Source of the DNA: Xylocopa sonorina
Lineage: Eukaryota; Arthropoda; Insecta; Hymenoptera; Apidae
NCBI RefSeq assembly: GCF_050948175.1
Contig: NW_027490238.1
Coordinates: forward strand, 727,421-791,420
Direction of reading: 5' to 3'
DNA: 64,000 nucleotides
The position numbers and the translations under genes are program-made. Positions 12,153-24,179 of the stretch are shown in pieces (the first letter of the stretch is position 1; each line of letters opens with the position of its first letter). The notes beneath the pieces are model-generated. The model did not search any database. It was not told where the DNA came from and was given only the letters and a program-made list of their open reading frames with translations.

Positions 12153-15050
12153 TGTCGCGTCAATCGAAATTGTCGGACCCGGTCTTAACGCGTTCCCGCG
12201 GACCGAATTACCGAAAAATAGGCTCGTGTCGTAAAGCCTCCGGAGCAACGGAAAATAGTTTCACCGGACGTGATACCTCGTATTCACCTCAAAAGAATGT
12301 AAATGCGACTATTGCTTGCTAGGAAATAGCGTTTGCAGATGTCTACGTATCGTAGCAATAGAGTTCTAATGCTTCTTAAAACGCGATATCGCATCTCACT
12401 TCTATGTTCCATGATAAGATATAATATTCATTGCGAAGTGTCATGTATACCTCGTATTCATTTCAAAAGAATGTAAATGTGACACTCCCGTGATAGGAAA
12501 TAGCGTTTCCAGATGACCACGTATCGAAAGAATAGAGTTCTAGTACTTCTTAAAACGAGATGTCGCATCTAATTTCTATGTTTCATGATAAGATATAGTA
12601 TCCATTGAGAAGTGTCATGTATACCTCGTATTCACTTCAATGGAATGTAAATGCGACATTTCCTTCCTAGGAAATAGAGTTTGCAGATGTCTACGTATAT
12701 TAGCAATAGAGTTCTAATGCTTCTCAATACGCGATATAGCACCTCATACCTATGTTTCATGATAAGATATAATATTCATTGCGAAGTGTCATGTATATCT
12801 CGTATTCACTTCAAAAGAATATAAATGCGACACTTCCGTGCTAGTAAATAGCGTTTGCAGATGTCTACGTATCGTACCAATAGAGTGCTAATTCTTCCTA
12901 AAACGCGATATCGCGTCCCACTTCTATGTTTCATGATAAGATATAATATTCATTTTGGAGTGTTATGTATACCTCGTATTCGCTTCAAAAGAATGCAAAT
13001 GCGACACTTCCATGCTAGGAAATAGCGTTTGCAGATGTCTACGTGTCGTAGCAATAGCGTTCTAATGCTTCTTAAATCGCGATATCGCATTACACTTCTA
13101 TGTTTCGAGATAAGATATAATATTCATTACGAAGTGTCATGCATACATCGTATTAACTTCAAAAGAATGTAAATGCGACACTTCCTTGCTAGGAAATAAC
13201 ATTTGCAGATGTCTACGCATCGTAGCAATAGAGTTCTAGTGCTTCTTAAATGGCGATATCGCATCACACTCCTATGTTTCATGATAAGATATAATGTTCA
13301 TTGCGAAGTGTCATGTATACCTCGTATTCACTTCAAAAGAATGTAATTGCGACACTCCCGTGCTAGGAAATAGGGTTTGCAGATGTCTACGTATCGTAGC
13401 AATAGAGTTCTAGTGCTTCTTAAATCGAGATGTCACATTTCATTTCTATGTTTCGTGATAATATATAATCTTCATTTTGGAGTGTTATGTATACCTCGTA
13501 TTCACCTCAAAAGAATGTAAATGCGACACTTCCATGCTAGGAAATAGCGTTTGCAGATGTCTACGTATCGTAGCAATAGAGTTCTAATGCTTCTTAAAAC
13601 GCGATATCGCATCTCACTTCTATGTTTCATGAAATGATATAATATTCATTATGGAGTGTTATGTATACCTCGTATTCACTTCAAAAGAATGTAAATGCGA
13701 CCCTTCCATGCTAAGAAATAGCGTTCGCAGATGTCTACGTATCGTAGCAATAGAATTCTAATGCTTCTTAGAACGCGATATCGCATCTCTCTTCTATGTT
13801 TCATGATAAGATATAATATTCATTGCGAAGTGTCATGTATACCTCGTCTTCTCTCCAAACGAATGTAAATGCGACACTACCTTGCTAGGAAATAGCGTAT
13901 TCAGAATTCCACGTATCGTAGCATGAGGGTTCTAATGCTACTTAAATCGCGATATCGCATCCCATTTCTAAGATTCGTGATAAGATATAATATTCATTGC
14001 GAAGTGTCATGTATACCTCGCATTCACTTCAAAAGAATGTAAATGCGACTATTGCTTGCTAGGAAATAGCGTTTGCAAATGTCTATGTATCGTAGCAATA
14101 GAGTTCTAATGCTACTTAAATCGCGATATCGCATCTCATCTATATGTTTCGTGATAAGATATAATATTCATTGCGAAGTGTCATGTACACCTCGTATTCA
14201 CTACAAAAGAATGTAAATGCGACACTGCCATGCTAGGAAATAGCGTCTGCAGATGTCTATGCGTCGAGGCAATAGTGCTCTATTACTTCTTAAAACGCGA
14301 TATCGCATCTCATTTCTATGTTACGTGATAAGATATAATATTCATTGCGAAGTGTCATGTACACCTCGTATTCACTTAAAAGAATGTAAATGGGACACTT
14401 CCGTGCTAGAAAATAGCGTCTGCAGATGTCTACGCGTCGGGGCAATAGAGTTCTAATGCTTCTTAAAACGCGATATCTTATCTCACTTCTATGTTTCATG
14501 ATAAGTTATAATATTCAATGCGAAGTATCATGTATACCTCATATTCACTTCAAAAGAATGTAAATGCGACACTTCCATGCTAGGAAATAGCGTTTGCAGA
14601 TTTCTCCGCATCGAGGCCATAGAGTTCTAAAGCTTCTTAAAACGCGATATCGCATCTCTCTCCTATGTTTCATGATAAGATATAATATTCATTGCGAAGC
14701 GTCATGTATACCTCGTATTCACTTAAAAGAATGTAAATGGGACACTTCCATGCTGGGAAATAGCGTTTGCAGATGTCTCCTCATCGAGGCCATAGAGTTC
14801 TAATGCATCTTACATCGCGATATCGCATCTCTCTCCTATGTTTCACGTTAAGATATAATATTCATTGCGAAGTCTCATGTATACCTCGTATTCACTTCAA
14901 AAGAATGTAAGTAGGTCACTTCCATGCTAGGAAATAGCGTTTGCAGATGTCTCCGCTTCGAGGCCATAGAGTTCTAATGCTTCTTAAAACGCGATATCGC
15001 ATCTCTCTTCTATGTTTCATGATAAGACATAATATTCATTGCGAAGTGTC

Positions 15051-18000
15051 ATGTACACCTCGTATTCACTACAAAAGAATGTAAATGCAACACTTCCTTG
15101 CTAGGAAATAGCTTATTCAGATGTCTACGTATCGTAGCAATAGAGTTCTAATGCTTCTTACAACGCGATATCGCATCTCTCTTCTTTGTTTCATGATAAG
15201 ATATAATATTCATTGCGAAATCTCATGTATACCTCGTATTCACTTCAAAAGAAAGTAAATGCGACTATTGCTTGCTAGGAAATAGCGTTTGCAGATGTCT
15301 ATGTATCGTAGCAATAGAGTTCTAAAGCTACTAAAATCGCGATATCGCATCTCATTTATATGTTTCGTGATAAGATATAATATTCATTGCGAAGTGTCAT
15401 GTATACCTCGTATTCACTTCAGAAGAATGTAAGTGCGACATTTCCATGCTAGGAGATAGCGTTTGCAGATGTCTCCGCATCGAGACCATAGATTTGTAAT
15501 GCTTCCTAAAACGCGATATCGCATCTCATTTCTATGCTTCATGATAAGATGCAATATTCATTGCGAAGTGTCATGTATACCTCGTATTCACTCCAAACGA
15601 ATGTAAATGCGACACTTTCTTGCTAGGAAATAGCGTATTCAGAAGTCTTCGTATCGTAGCAAGAGGGTTCTAATGCTACTTAAATCGCGATATCGCATCT
15701 CATTTATATGTTTCGTGATGAGATATAATATTCATTGCGAAGTCTCACGTATACCTCGTACTCACTTCAAAAGAATGTAAGTGCGACACATACATGCTAG
15801 GAAATAGCGTTTGCAGAAGTCTACGTATCGTAGCAATAGAGTTCTAATACTACTTAAATCGCGATATCGCATCTCATTTCTATGTTTCGTGATAGGATAT
15901 AATATTCATTGCGAAATCTCATGTATACCTCGTATTCACTTCAAAAGAAAGTAAATGCGACTATTGCTTGCTAGGAAATAGCGTTTGCAGATGTCTATGT
16001 ATCGTAGCAATAGAGTTCTAAAGCTACTAAAATCGCGATATCGCATCTCATTTATATGTTTCGTGATAAGATATAATATTCATTGCGAAGTGTCATGTAC
16101 ACCTCGAATTCAATTCAAAAGAAAGTAAATGCGACTATTGCTTGCTAGGAAATAGTGTTTGCAAATGTCTATGTATCGTGGCAATAGAGTTCTAATGCTA
16201 CTTAAATCGCGATATCACATCTCATTTCTATGTTTCGTGATAGGATATAATATTCATTGCGAAGTGTCATGTATACCTCGTATTCACTTCAAAAGAATGT
16301 AAGAGCGACACTTCCATGCTAGGAAATAGCGTTTGCAGATGTCTACGCGTCGAGGCAAAACAGTTCTAATGCATCTTAAAACGCGATATCGCATCTCTCT
16401 TCTATGTTTCATGATAAGATATAATATTCATTGCGAAGTGTCATCTATACCTCGTATTCTCTCCAAAGGAATGTAAATGCGACACTTCCTTGCTAGGAAA
16501 TAGCGTTTTCAGATGTCTACGTATCGTAGCAAAAGGGTTCTAATGCTACTTAAATAGCGATATCGCATCCCTCTTCTGTGTTTCATGATAAGATATAATA
16601 TTCATTGCGAAGTGTCATTTATACCTCGTATTCACTTCAAAAGAATGTAAGTGCGACACATGCATGCTGGGAAATAGCGTTTGCAGATGTCTCCGCATCG
16701 AGGCCATAGATTTCTAATGCTTCTTAAAACGCGATATCGCATCTCATTTGTATGTTTCGTGATAAGATATAATATTCATTCCGAAGTGTCATGTATACCT
16801 CGAATTCACTTCAAAAGAATGTAAATGCTACACTTCCATGCTAGGAAATAGCGTTTGCAGATGTCTACGTATCGTAGCAATAGAGTTCAAATACTACTTA
16901 AATCGCAATATCGCATCTCATTTATATGTTTCGTGATGCGATATAATATTCATTGCGAAGTATCATGTATACCTCCTATTCACTTCAAAAGAATGTAAGT
17001 GCGACACTTCCATGCTGGGAAATAGCGTTTGCAGATGTCTCCTCATCGAGGCCATAGAGTTCTAATGCATCTTACATCGCGATATCGCATCTCTCTTCTA
17101 TGTTTCACGTTAAGATATAATATTCATTGCGAAGTGTCATGTACACCTCGTATTCACTACAAAAGAATGTAAATGCAACACTTCCTTGCTAGGAAATAGC
17201 TTATTCAGATGTCTACGTATCGTAGCAATAGAGTTCTAATGCTTCTTACAACGCGATATCGCATCTCTCTTCTTTGTTTCATGATAAGATATAATATTCA
17301 TTGCGAAATCTCATGTATACCTCGTATTCACTTCAAAAGAAAGTAAATGCGACTATTGCTTGCTAGGAAATAGCGTTTGCAGATGTCTATGTATCGTAGC
17401 AATAGAGTTCTAAAGCTACTAAAATCGCGATATCGCATCTCATTTATATGTTTCGTGATAAGATATAATATTCATTGCGAAGTGTCATGTATACCTCGTA
17501 TTCACTTCAGAAGAATGTAAGTGCGACATTTCCATGCTAGGAGATAGCGTTTGCAGATGTCTCCGCATCGAGACCATAGATTTGTAATGCTTCGTAAAAC
17601 GCGATATCGCATCTCATTTCTATGCTTCATGATAAGATGCAATATTCATTGCGAAGTGTCATGTATACCTCGTACTCACTCCAAACGAATGTAAATGCGA
17701 CACTTCCTTGCTAGGAAATAGCGTATTCAGAAGTCTTCGTATCGTAGCAAGAGGGTTCTAATGCTACTTAAATCGCGATATCGCATCTCATTTATATGTT
17801 TCGTGATGAGATATAATATTCATTGCGAAGTCTCACGTATACCTCGTACTCACTTCAAAAGAATGTAAGTGCGACACATACATGCTAGGAAATAGCGTTT
17901 GCAGAAGTCTACGTATCGTAGCAATAGAGTTCTAATACTACTTAAATCGCGATATCGCATCTCATTTCTATATTTCGTGATAGGATATAATATTCATTGC

Positions 18001-19140
18001 GAAATCTCATGTATACCTCGTATTCACTTCAAAAGAAAGTAAATGCGACTATTGCTTGCTAGGAAATAGCGTTTGCAGATGTCTATGTATCGTAGCAATA
18101 GAGTTCTAAAGCTACTAAAATCGCGATATCGCATCTCATTTATATGTTTCGTGATAAGATATAATATTCATTGCGAAGTGTCATGTACACCTCGAATTCA
18201 ATTCAAAAGAAAGTAAATGCGACTATTGCTTGCTAGGAAATAGTGTTTGCAAATGTCTATGTATCGTGGCAATAGAGTTCTAATGCTACTTAAATCGCGA
18301 TATCGCATCTCATTTCTATGTTTCGTGATAGGATATAATATTCATTGCGAAGTGTCATGTATACCTCGTATTCACTTCAAAAGAATGTAAGAGCGACACT
18401 TCCATGCTAGGAAATAGCGTTTGCAGATGTCTCCGCAACGAGGCCATCGAGTTCTAATGCTTCTTACAACGCGATATCGCATCTCTCTTCTATGTTTCAT
18501 GATAAGATATAATATTCATTGCGAAGTCTCATGTATACCTCGTATTCACTTCAAAAGAATGTAAGTGCGACACATACATGCTAGGAAATAGCGTTTGCAG
18601 ATGTCTACGCGTCGAGGCAAAACAGTTCTAATGCATCTTAAAACGCGATATCGCATCTCTCTTCTATGTTTCATGATAAGATATAATATTCATTGCGAAG
18701 TGTCATCTATACCTCGTATTCGCTCCAAAGGAATGTAAATGCGACACTTCCTTGCTAGGAAATAGCGTTTTCAGATGTCTACGTATCGTAGCAAAAGGGT
18801 TCTAATGCTACTTAAATAGCGATATCGCATCCCTCTTCTGTGTTTCATGATAAGATATAATATTCATTGCGAAGTGTCATTTATACCTCGTATTCACTTC
18901 AAAAGAATGTAAGTGCGACACATGCATGCTGGGAAATAGCGTTTGCAGATGTCTCCGCATCGAGGCCATAGATTTCTAATGCTTCTTAAAACGCGATATC
19001 GCATCTCATTTGTATGTTTCGTGATAAGATATAATATTCATTCCGAAGTGTCATGTATACCTCGAATTCACTTCAAAAGAATGTAAATGCTACACTTCCA
19101 TGCTAGGAAATAGCGTTTGCAGATATCTCTCCATCGAGGC
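15051..19140 (+). repeat. 12-monomer higher-order repeat, second copy expanded to 13
   Basis: atgtacacctcgtattcact at 15,051 recurs at 17,139, exactly 2,088 bp later (12 x 174), and the following monomers match one for one, sharing rare variants (aaaagaaagtaaatgcgac, gtcttcgtatcgtagcaaga). Near the end the spacing of matching sites becomes 2,262 bp (13 x 174), as for atgtatacctcgaattcact at 16,791 and 19,053. The extra monomer in the second copy lies at about 18,390-18,600 and carries gtctccgcaacgaggccatc, which has no counterpart in copy one. Confidence 0.9.
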
Positions 19141-19720
19141 AATAGGGTTCTAATGCTTCTTAAGACGCGATATCGCATCTCACTTATATGTTACATGATA
19201 AGATATAATGTTCATTACGAAGTGTCATGTATACCTCGTATTCACTTCAAAAGAATGTAAATGCGAATCTTCCTTGCTAGGAAATAGCGTTTGCAGATGT
19301 CTACGTATCGTAGCAATGGAGTTCTAATTCTTCTCAGAACGCGATATAGCATCTCATTTCTATGCTTCATGATAAGATATAATATTCATTGCGAAGTGTC
19401 ATGTATACCTCATATTCACTCCAAACGAATGTAAATGCGACACCTCCTTGCTACGAAATAGAGTATTCAGATGTCTACGTATCGTAGCAATAGAGATCTA
19501 ATGCTACTTAAATCCAGATATCGCATCTCATTTCTATGTTTCGTGATAAGATATAATATTCATTGCGAGGTGTCATGTATACCACGAATTCGCTTCAATG
19601 GAATGTAAGTGTGACACTTCCTTGCTAGGAAATAGCGTTTGCAGTGGTCTATGTAACGTAGCAATAGAGTTCTAACTCTTCTTAAATCGCGATATCGCAT
19701 CTCACTTATATGTTTCATGA

Positions 19721-21413
19721 TAAGATACAATATTCGTTGCGAAGTGTTATGTATACCTCGTCTACACTTCAAAAGAATGTAAATCCGACACTTCCTTGAT
19801 AGGAAGTATCTTTTGCATATGTCTACGTGTCGAAGCAATAGAGTTCCAATGCTTCCTATAACGCGATATCGCATCTCAGTTCTATGCTTCATGCTAGCAT
19901 ATAATATTCATTGCGATGTGTCATGTATACCTCGACTACACTTCAAAAGAATGTAAATAACACATATCGTTGCTAGGAAATAGCGTTTCCAGATTTCTAC
20001 GTATCGAAGCAATAGAGTTCTAATGCTTCTTTGAACGAGATATCGCATCGCATTTATATGTTATATGATAAAATATAATATTCATTCGGAAGTGTTTTGT
20101 ATACCTCGCCTACACTTCAAATTAATGTAGATCCCACACTTCCTTGATAGGAAGTATCTTTTGCATATGTCTACGTGTCGAAGCAATAGAGCTCCAATGC
20201 TTCCTATAACGCGATATCGCATCTCATTTATATGTTTCATGATAAGATACAATATTCGTTGCGAAGTGTTATGTATACCTCGCGTGCACTTCAAACGAAT
20301 GTAAATGCCACACTTCATTGCTAGGAAATAGCGTTTGCAGTTATCTAAGTATCGAAGGAACAGGGTTGTAATGCTCCTTAAAACGCGACATCGCATCTCA
20401 GTTCTATGCTTCATGATAAGATATAATATTCATTGCGAAGTGTTACGTATACTTCGTCAACACTTCAAAAGATTGTAAATGCCCAACTTCCTTCCAAGGA
20501 ATTGCGTTTCCAGATGTCTACGTATCGAAGCAATAGAATTGTAATGCTTCTTAATACGCGTTATCGCATTTCATTTCCATTTTTTATGATAAGATATAAT
20601 ATTCATTGCGAAATGTTACGTATGCTACGTCTACACTTCAAAAGAATGTAAATGCCACACTACCTAGCTAGGAAATGCGTTTACATATGTCTACGTATCG
20701 AAGCAATAGTGTTCTAATGCTACTTAAAAAGCGATATCGCATCTCATTTATATGTTTCATGATAAGATACAATATTCGTTGCGAAGTGTTATGTATACCT
20801 CGTCTACACTTCAAAGGAATGTAAATCCGATACTTCCATGCTAGGAAGTAGCGTTTGCAGATGGCTACGTATCGTAGCAATAGAGTTCTAATGCTTGTTA
20901 AAACCCGATATCGCATCTCACTTCTATGTTTCACGATGAGATATAATATTCATTGCGAAGTGTCATGTATTCTCGTCTACAAATCAAAGGAATGTAAATG
21001 CAACACTTCCTTGCTAGGAAATAGCGTTTGCAGATGGCTACGTATCGAAGCAATAGAGTTCTCATGCCTCTTAAAACGGGAAATCGCATCTCATATCTAT
21101 GTTTCATGATAAGATATAGTATTCATTGTGCAATGTTATGTATACCTCGCATTCACTTCAAAAGAATGTAAATGCGACACTTCCTTGCTAGGAAATATCG
21201 TTTGCAGATGTCTTCGTATCGAAGCAATAGAGTTATAATGCTACTTAAAAGGCGATATCGCATCTCATTTATATGTTTCATGATAAGATACAATATTCGT
21301 TGCGAAGTGTCATGTATTCTCGTCTACACGTCAAAAGAATGTAAATGCAACACTTCCTTGCTAGGGAATGGCGTTTCCAGATGTCTACGTATCGAAGCAA
21401 TAGAGTTCTAATG
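19721..21413 (+). repeat. Trimeric higher-order repeat beside the island
   Basis: The variant taagatacaatattcgttgc occurs at 19,721, 20,243, 20,763 and 21,284, spacings of 522, 520 and 521 bp (three monomers with small deletions). Monomers between them use other variants. The repeat ends abruptly where the island begins at about 21,414, in the middle of a monomer (gagttctaatg|ggaagggg). Confidence 0.78.
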
Positions 21414-21505
21414 GGAAGGGGTAGAGGTCCTTCTCACACCCGAGAACCATCCTGTTTGTCTCCATGGACTATGGCAGCGGTCTTATCGTTGCAGAGCTCT
21501 GGATC

Positions 21506-21652
21506 CTATCCTTCGGGCTTCAGGGTCTCTTCTTGCTCACTTCCCGACTCCTCCACCGTCGAGCCCGTCACGCTACCTCGGCGCACAGCCCTTCCGCGAA
21601 CCTGCGGTCTTATTATCCGCCGAAGAGGCGTCTTATGGGTCGCTTCTTCCAT
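21506..21652 (-). CDS. Short unrecognised open frame (48 aa)
   Basis: On the minus strand an ATG at 21,652 opens 48 codons to a TAG at 21,506. The product is basic in its first half (RRIIRPQVRGR) and acidic in its second half (EESGSEQEETL). The frame is preceded by an in-frame TAG shortly upstream. There is no recognisable domain. The low-complexity charge pattern is compatible with a gag-like or linker fragment of a retroelement, but also with chance in GC-rich sequence. Treat as hypothetical; it may be a fragment of a decayed mobile element. Confidence 0.2.
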   Translation of the reverse strand: MEEATHKTPLRRIIRPQVRGRAVRRGSVTGSTVEESGSEQEETLKPEG

Positions 21653-21696
21653 CAGCTCGCCGGTCTAATCCGTAGAACGGGAAGAGTGAAACGAAC

Positions 21697-21712
21697 GGGG
21701 GGGGGGGGGGGG
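21697..21712 (+). repeat. Run of 16 G
   Basis: An uninterrupted G homopolymer follows acgaac and precedes aaggttc. It is exceptional in a window where other homopolymers are mostly under eight bases. It can form a G-quadruplex. Its exact length should be distrusted, because homopolymer length is a common sequencing error. Confidence 0.85.
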
Positions 21713-21821
21713 AAGGTTCTACCATCGTGTATTTCACGCTCCTCGCAAATACAGCTATCGCGATGGTCCGTGTCGCGCTTCTCGCATGGGTGGCGATCTG
21801 CGAGCTAGTCTAACCGAAGCA

Positions 21822-21840
21822 GGGGGGGGGGGGGGGGGGG
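21822..21840 (+). repeat. Run of 19 G
   Basis: The second long G tract, 109 bp after the end of the first, between gaagca and tgagcgagcc. Both tracts have G on the same strand. Two such tracts so close together suggest replication slippage in one unusual sequence or a feature of the parent element. Confidence 0.85.
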
Positions 21841-21924
21841 TGAGCGAGCCTTGTGTCTTCACCACGTCACAGTACATACAAATTTGCGATTAAGTAGCTA
21901 TGTGTTCGAATTCAATTCCGAATA

Positions 21925-22955
21925 ATGCACTAAAAAGCATCCCAGATAACAAACGGCAAGATGGTAGCGACACCACGCCGGCACTATATTGCCACTTCCG
22001 AGGAGTGTCAACTGATTCGTAGTCATCTGTGACCGGATTCGTTAACTAAAATGCCAGAACGTGTTACCAGCACATTCTAGACAAGCGAATCGCCCAGCAC
22101 CAGCACTATGGTGACACGCGTATCATCGCTCCATTCATGAATCTCCTCAGCAATGACGCAGGATCACATTTGGCAATGGGGAACCTGTGCTTTCATACAA
22201 ATTAGAACCGTTAGATGTCAGTAGATGTTCAGCATATGAGTATTGATAGACATTTTGATGGTCGTTTTCCTATATTTATAGTTATTGAGCGAGTCGTATA
22301 TATTTCTTTCAATCCATCATAGACTAAAAATATTATTTATCAAAAAAATATTACTTATAAAATAAAAATTCATGCTGTTGCGTCCCTAACTTCGCCTTGT
22401 GTAATTTTTGAAATAACATGCTGTCATCGTATTTAATGTAACCCTCAATTGCATGAATTTGCAACAATAAATTGAAGAAAATATATATAAAATAAGTGTG
22501 TATATTTTTATGACAAAGTAATTATCGACTTTATGGAAAAAATCGTCCTATCGAGCTAGTTTATAGAAAATAATAAAATCGAGTTCTTATATCTTTGTTT
22601 TGTGCCGGTGTATCTATTTTGGAATCAAAATAAATAAATTGCACAGTTTAGTCATTTTTCATATTTGCTTATAATTTTTATGGAAACAGCTTCCCCATTA
22701 GTAAATGTCAGCCTACGCCACAACCACGCGTGTAGCTATGGTGAGCTGATAGTGTCATTGTCACGGCCGTGTAGCCCGTGTGCTATATCTCGGTGCTTTA
22801 ATAGTGCCGTGATACGAATGCCGCCCCAGTACTAACAGTATGCCATTTCGAAAGCTGAGTAGGAGCACTTTGTTAGCACAGTTCTGTCACGGAATTCGTT
22901 CCATCCGTTGTCATTGGCGTGCCAATCACTGGCTGTTTGGGATATTGTAGTGCAT
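21925..22955. mobile_element. Candidate non-autonomous DNA transposon with inverted ends
   Basis: The left end reads ATGCACTA with ATCCCA starting 14 bp in (21,939). The right end, read inward on the minus strand, reads ATGCACTA (22,955-22,948) with ATCCCA 12 bp in (22,943-22,938), followed on both sides by an AACA word. The pair therefore resembles 15-25 bp imperfect terminal inverted repeats around about 1.03 kb. CACTA...TAGTG ends are known from the CACTA superfamily, but its usual 3-bp direct target duplication is not seen (atg on the left, cat on the right). TGCA flanks both ends directly if the termini are set at CTA. No transposase is encoded, so any such element would be non-autonomous. 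Confidence 0.35.
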
Positions 22956-23637
22956 GAGGCAGACTTGTTCCTTATCATCGTCAAGGAGATGGATTTTCAC
23001 TCCCCCCTTTTTGAATTTTTTAAATTATTGTTTGGAATTTTTGCCGCTTCTGTATCTCTATGACCGCATTGTGGATTCAACTTATGTACGATCTTTTTGG
23101 TCTTCATCTTTTATTACATGTAATATTATATATGTGATGCACGTTTGTTATGTAATGCTCCGATTTGTAAGCCTCAGATACTTTTATTCTTTGGTAAAGC
23201 AACTTATTCGATTACTATATATTTATTAGACATAGATATAAACAATTAGAAAAATGTTATTGAAACGCTATTAAATATGTTGTTGCAATTATATATTTAA
23301 GGTCTGAAGATGTAGATGCAATTAATGTCCGATATTTTACGTGATCCAATCGACGTATCAAGTGAGGCTATGAAATTTAAAAATCTTTTACTATTCTTCG
23401 ACCCCTTTACATGTTACATGAATGATAAGTTCTGCAAGACAAGAAGCCTAAATTAGTGAGATATCTAGGAACATAAATAATTTGTAAGTAACACATCTTT
23501 TCTCTTCGAAATATTTGCCTTTGCATAGAATAGAACGTATGGATATAATTGCCTGTTTTTTACCCATTTCGGTCCAATTCTATTATAGCCTTTGAGCAGA
23601 AGTAATATTGATTATACTTGATTTTTGCAATAGTTCT
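22956..23637. other. AT-rich spacer, no gene recognised
   Basis: AT-rich sequence with one 91-codon open frame on the + strand (22,954-23,229) rich in aromatic and hydrophobic residues, which is typical of translated AT-rich noncoding DNA. I see no promoter, RNA gene or repeat that can be supported. It lies directly downstream of the minus-strand gene model at 23,638-24,158 and could hold its 3' untranslated region. Confidence 0.4.
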
Positions 23638-24158
23638 TTAATTAACAGATTTTATTAACCTAGAAACATCATTTGACGGATGTATCAATCTACTTTGTAG
23701 CTCCATCAGGTTCTTTTTCTGCTCGCTACTTTCCATTTTCAGTTCCGTATACTTATCCTTTATCACCATCATATATGTTGCGTAAAATTACAATAACTTT
23801 TTGTCCTCAAATTTTGCGGATATTTCAATTAAATTTCCTTTGATTAAATAAACGGAAATTAAAAAACAGTGGCACGTACCATTTCTTGGAAACGTTGTAT
23901 CGTAATTTGCATCTGACTGTTTTGAAAGGCACGCACTTTACTTAACGTTTGAAATGATTCGGTTAGCGAAGTAAAGTAATATTCTACTTTCGAAATTGTT
24001 GGCTCTTGTAATTCTAAGGCAAATATATTCATCTGTCGACAGCGTGAACATTGTTTTTTGGCAAAATTCCAGAAAAACAAATATACTATAAGTAAAATAA
24101 TAAACATCATAATATTAAATTTAACTCTGTTCATCGTTGCCTTGTTGGACACATCCAT
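23638..24158 (-). CDS. Putative two-exon small membrane protein gene
   Basis: Model: exon 1 at 24,158-23,880 (93 codons), intron 23,879-23,758 (122 bp, donor GTACGT, acceptor aaag|GAT), exon 2 at 23,757-23,638 (39 codons plus TAA). The intron is phase 0 and would give 132 residues. Residues 14-33 are a strongly hydrophobic stretch (FIILLIVYLFFW at its core), followed by KKQ and a CSRC motif, which suggests a single-pass protein with a short N-terminal side. The remainder is polar, and exon 2 is highly charged (DKYTELKMESSEQKKN), consistent with a helical or coiled-coil tail. The intron is AT-rich, as in insects, though its pyrimidine tract is weak. A mariner-like end lies 10 bp upstream of the start, so the true first exon may lie elsewhere or be disrupted. 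No family is recognised; it may be a decayed gene. Confidence 0.35.
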
Positions 24159-24167
24159 AACAATATA

Positions 24168-24179
24168 CAGGGTGGGGCA
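24168..24179 (+). mobile_element. Mariner-like terminal motif (single end)
   Basis: CAGGGTGGGGCA preceded by TA resembles the outer ends of some IS630/Tc1/mariner elements in insects, which insert at TA. Sequence rightward of it (24,180-24,300) would be the element interior. I could not find the opposing inverted end within the island, and no transposase is visible, so this is at most a truncated copy. Confidence 0.3.

Larger units (their letters stand above)
10704..12273 (+). repeat. Block I: non-satellite insert, inverted partner of block II
   Basis: A 1,570 bp sequence unrelated to the satellite, with sharp edges. Satellite stops at about gtcgtattt|tgtgacg and resumes at ggacgtga|tacctcg. 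The same sequence occurs in opposite orientation at 51,840-53,323. Internal layout: GC-rich part with short quasi-repeats (10,704-11,050), a second GC-rich part with a hairpin (11,150-11,380), an AT-rich part (11,420-11,630), then a balanced part with overlapping open frames (11,760-12,270). The two ends have a loose inverted match (TGTGACGTCAGG against TATCACGTCCGG). It could be a piece of a transposable element or a duplicated unique segment; I do not recognise it. Confidence 0.93.
12274..21413 (+). repeat. 174-bp satellite array, forward orientation (about 52 monomers)
   Basis: Continuous forward array; the landmark cctcg recurs at 12,972, 13,146, 13,320 and 13,494, each 174 bp apart. Typical monomers carry gctaggaaatagcgtttgca, tctacgtatcgtagcaatag and aacgcgatatcgcatctc. 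Monomers between about 14,200 and 19,100 mix two classes, one with gtctccgcatcgaggccatag and one with gtctacgtatcgtagcaatag. From about 19,560 to the island another class predominates (cgaagcaatag, gtctacacttcaaa). No gene is seen. Confidence 0.96.

Noticed and set aside
22954..23229. 91-codon plus-strand frame in the island
   Set aside because: The product is mostly hydrophobic and aromatic residues from AT-rich codons with no clear topology, and there is no homology signal that I recognise.
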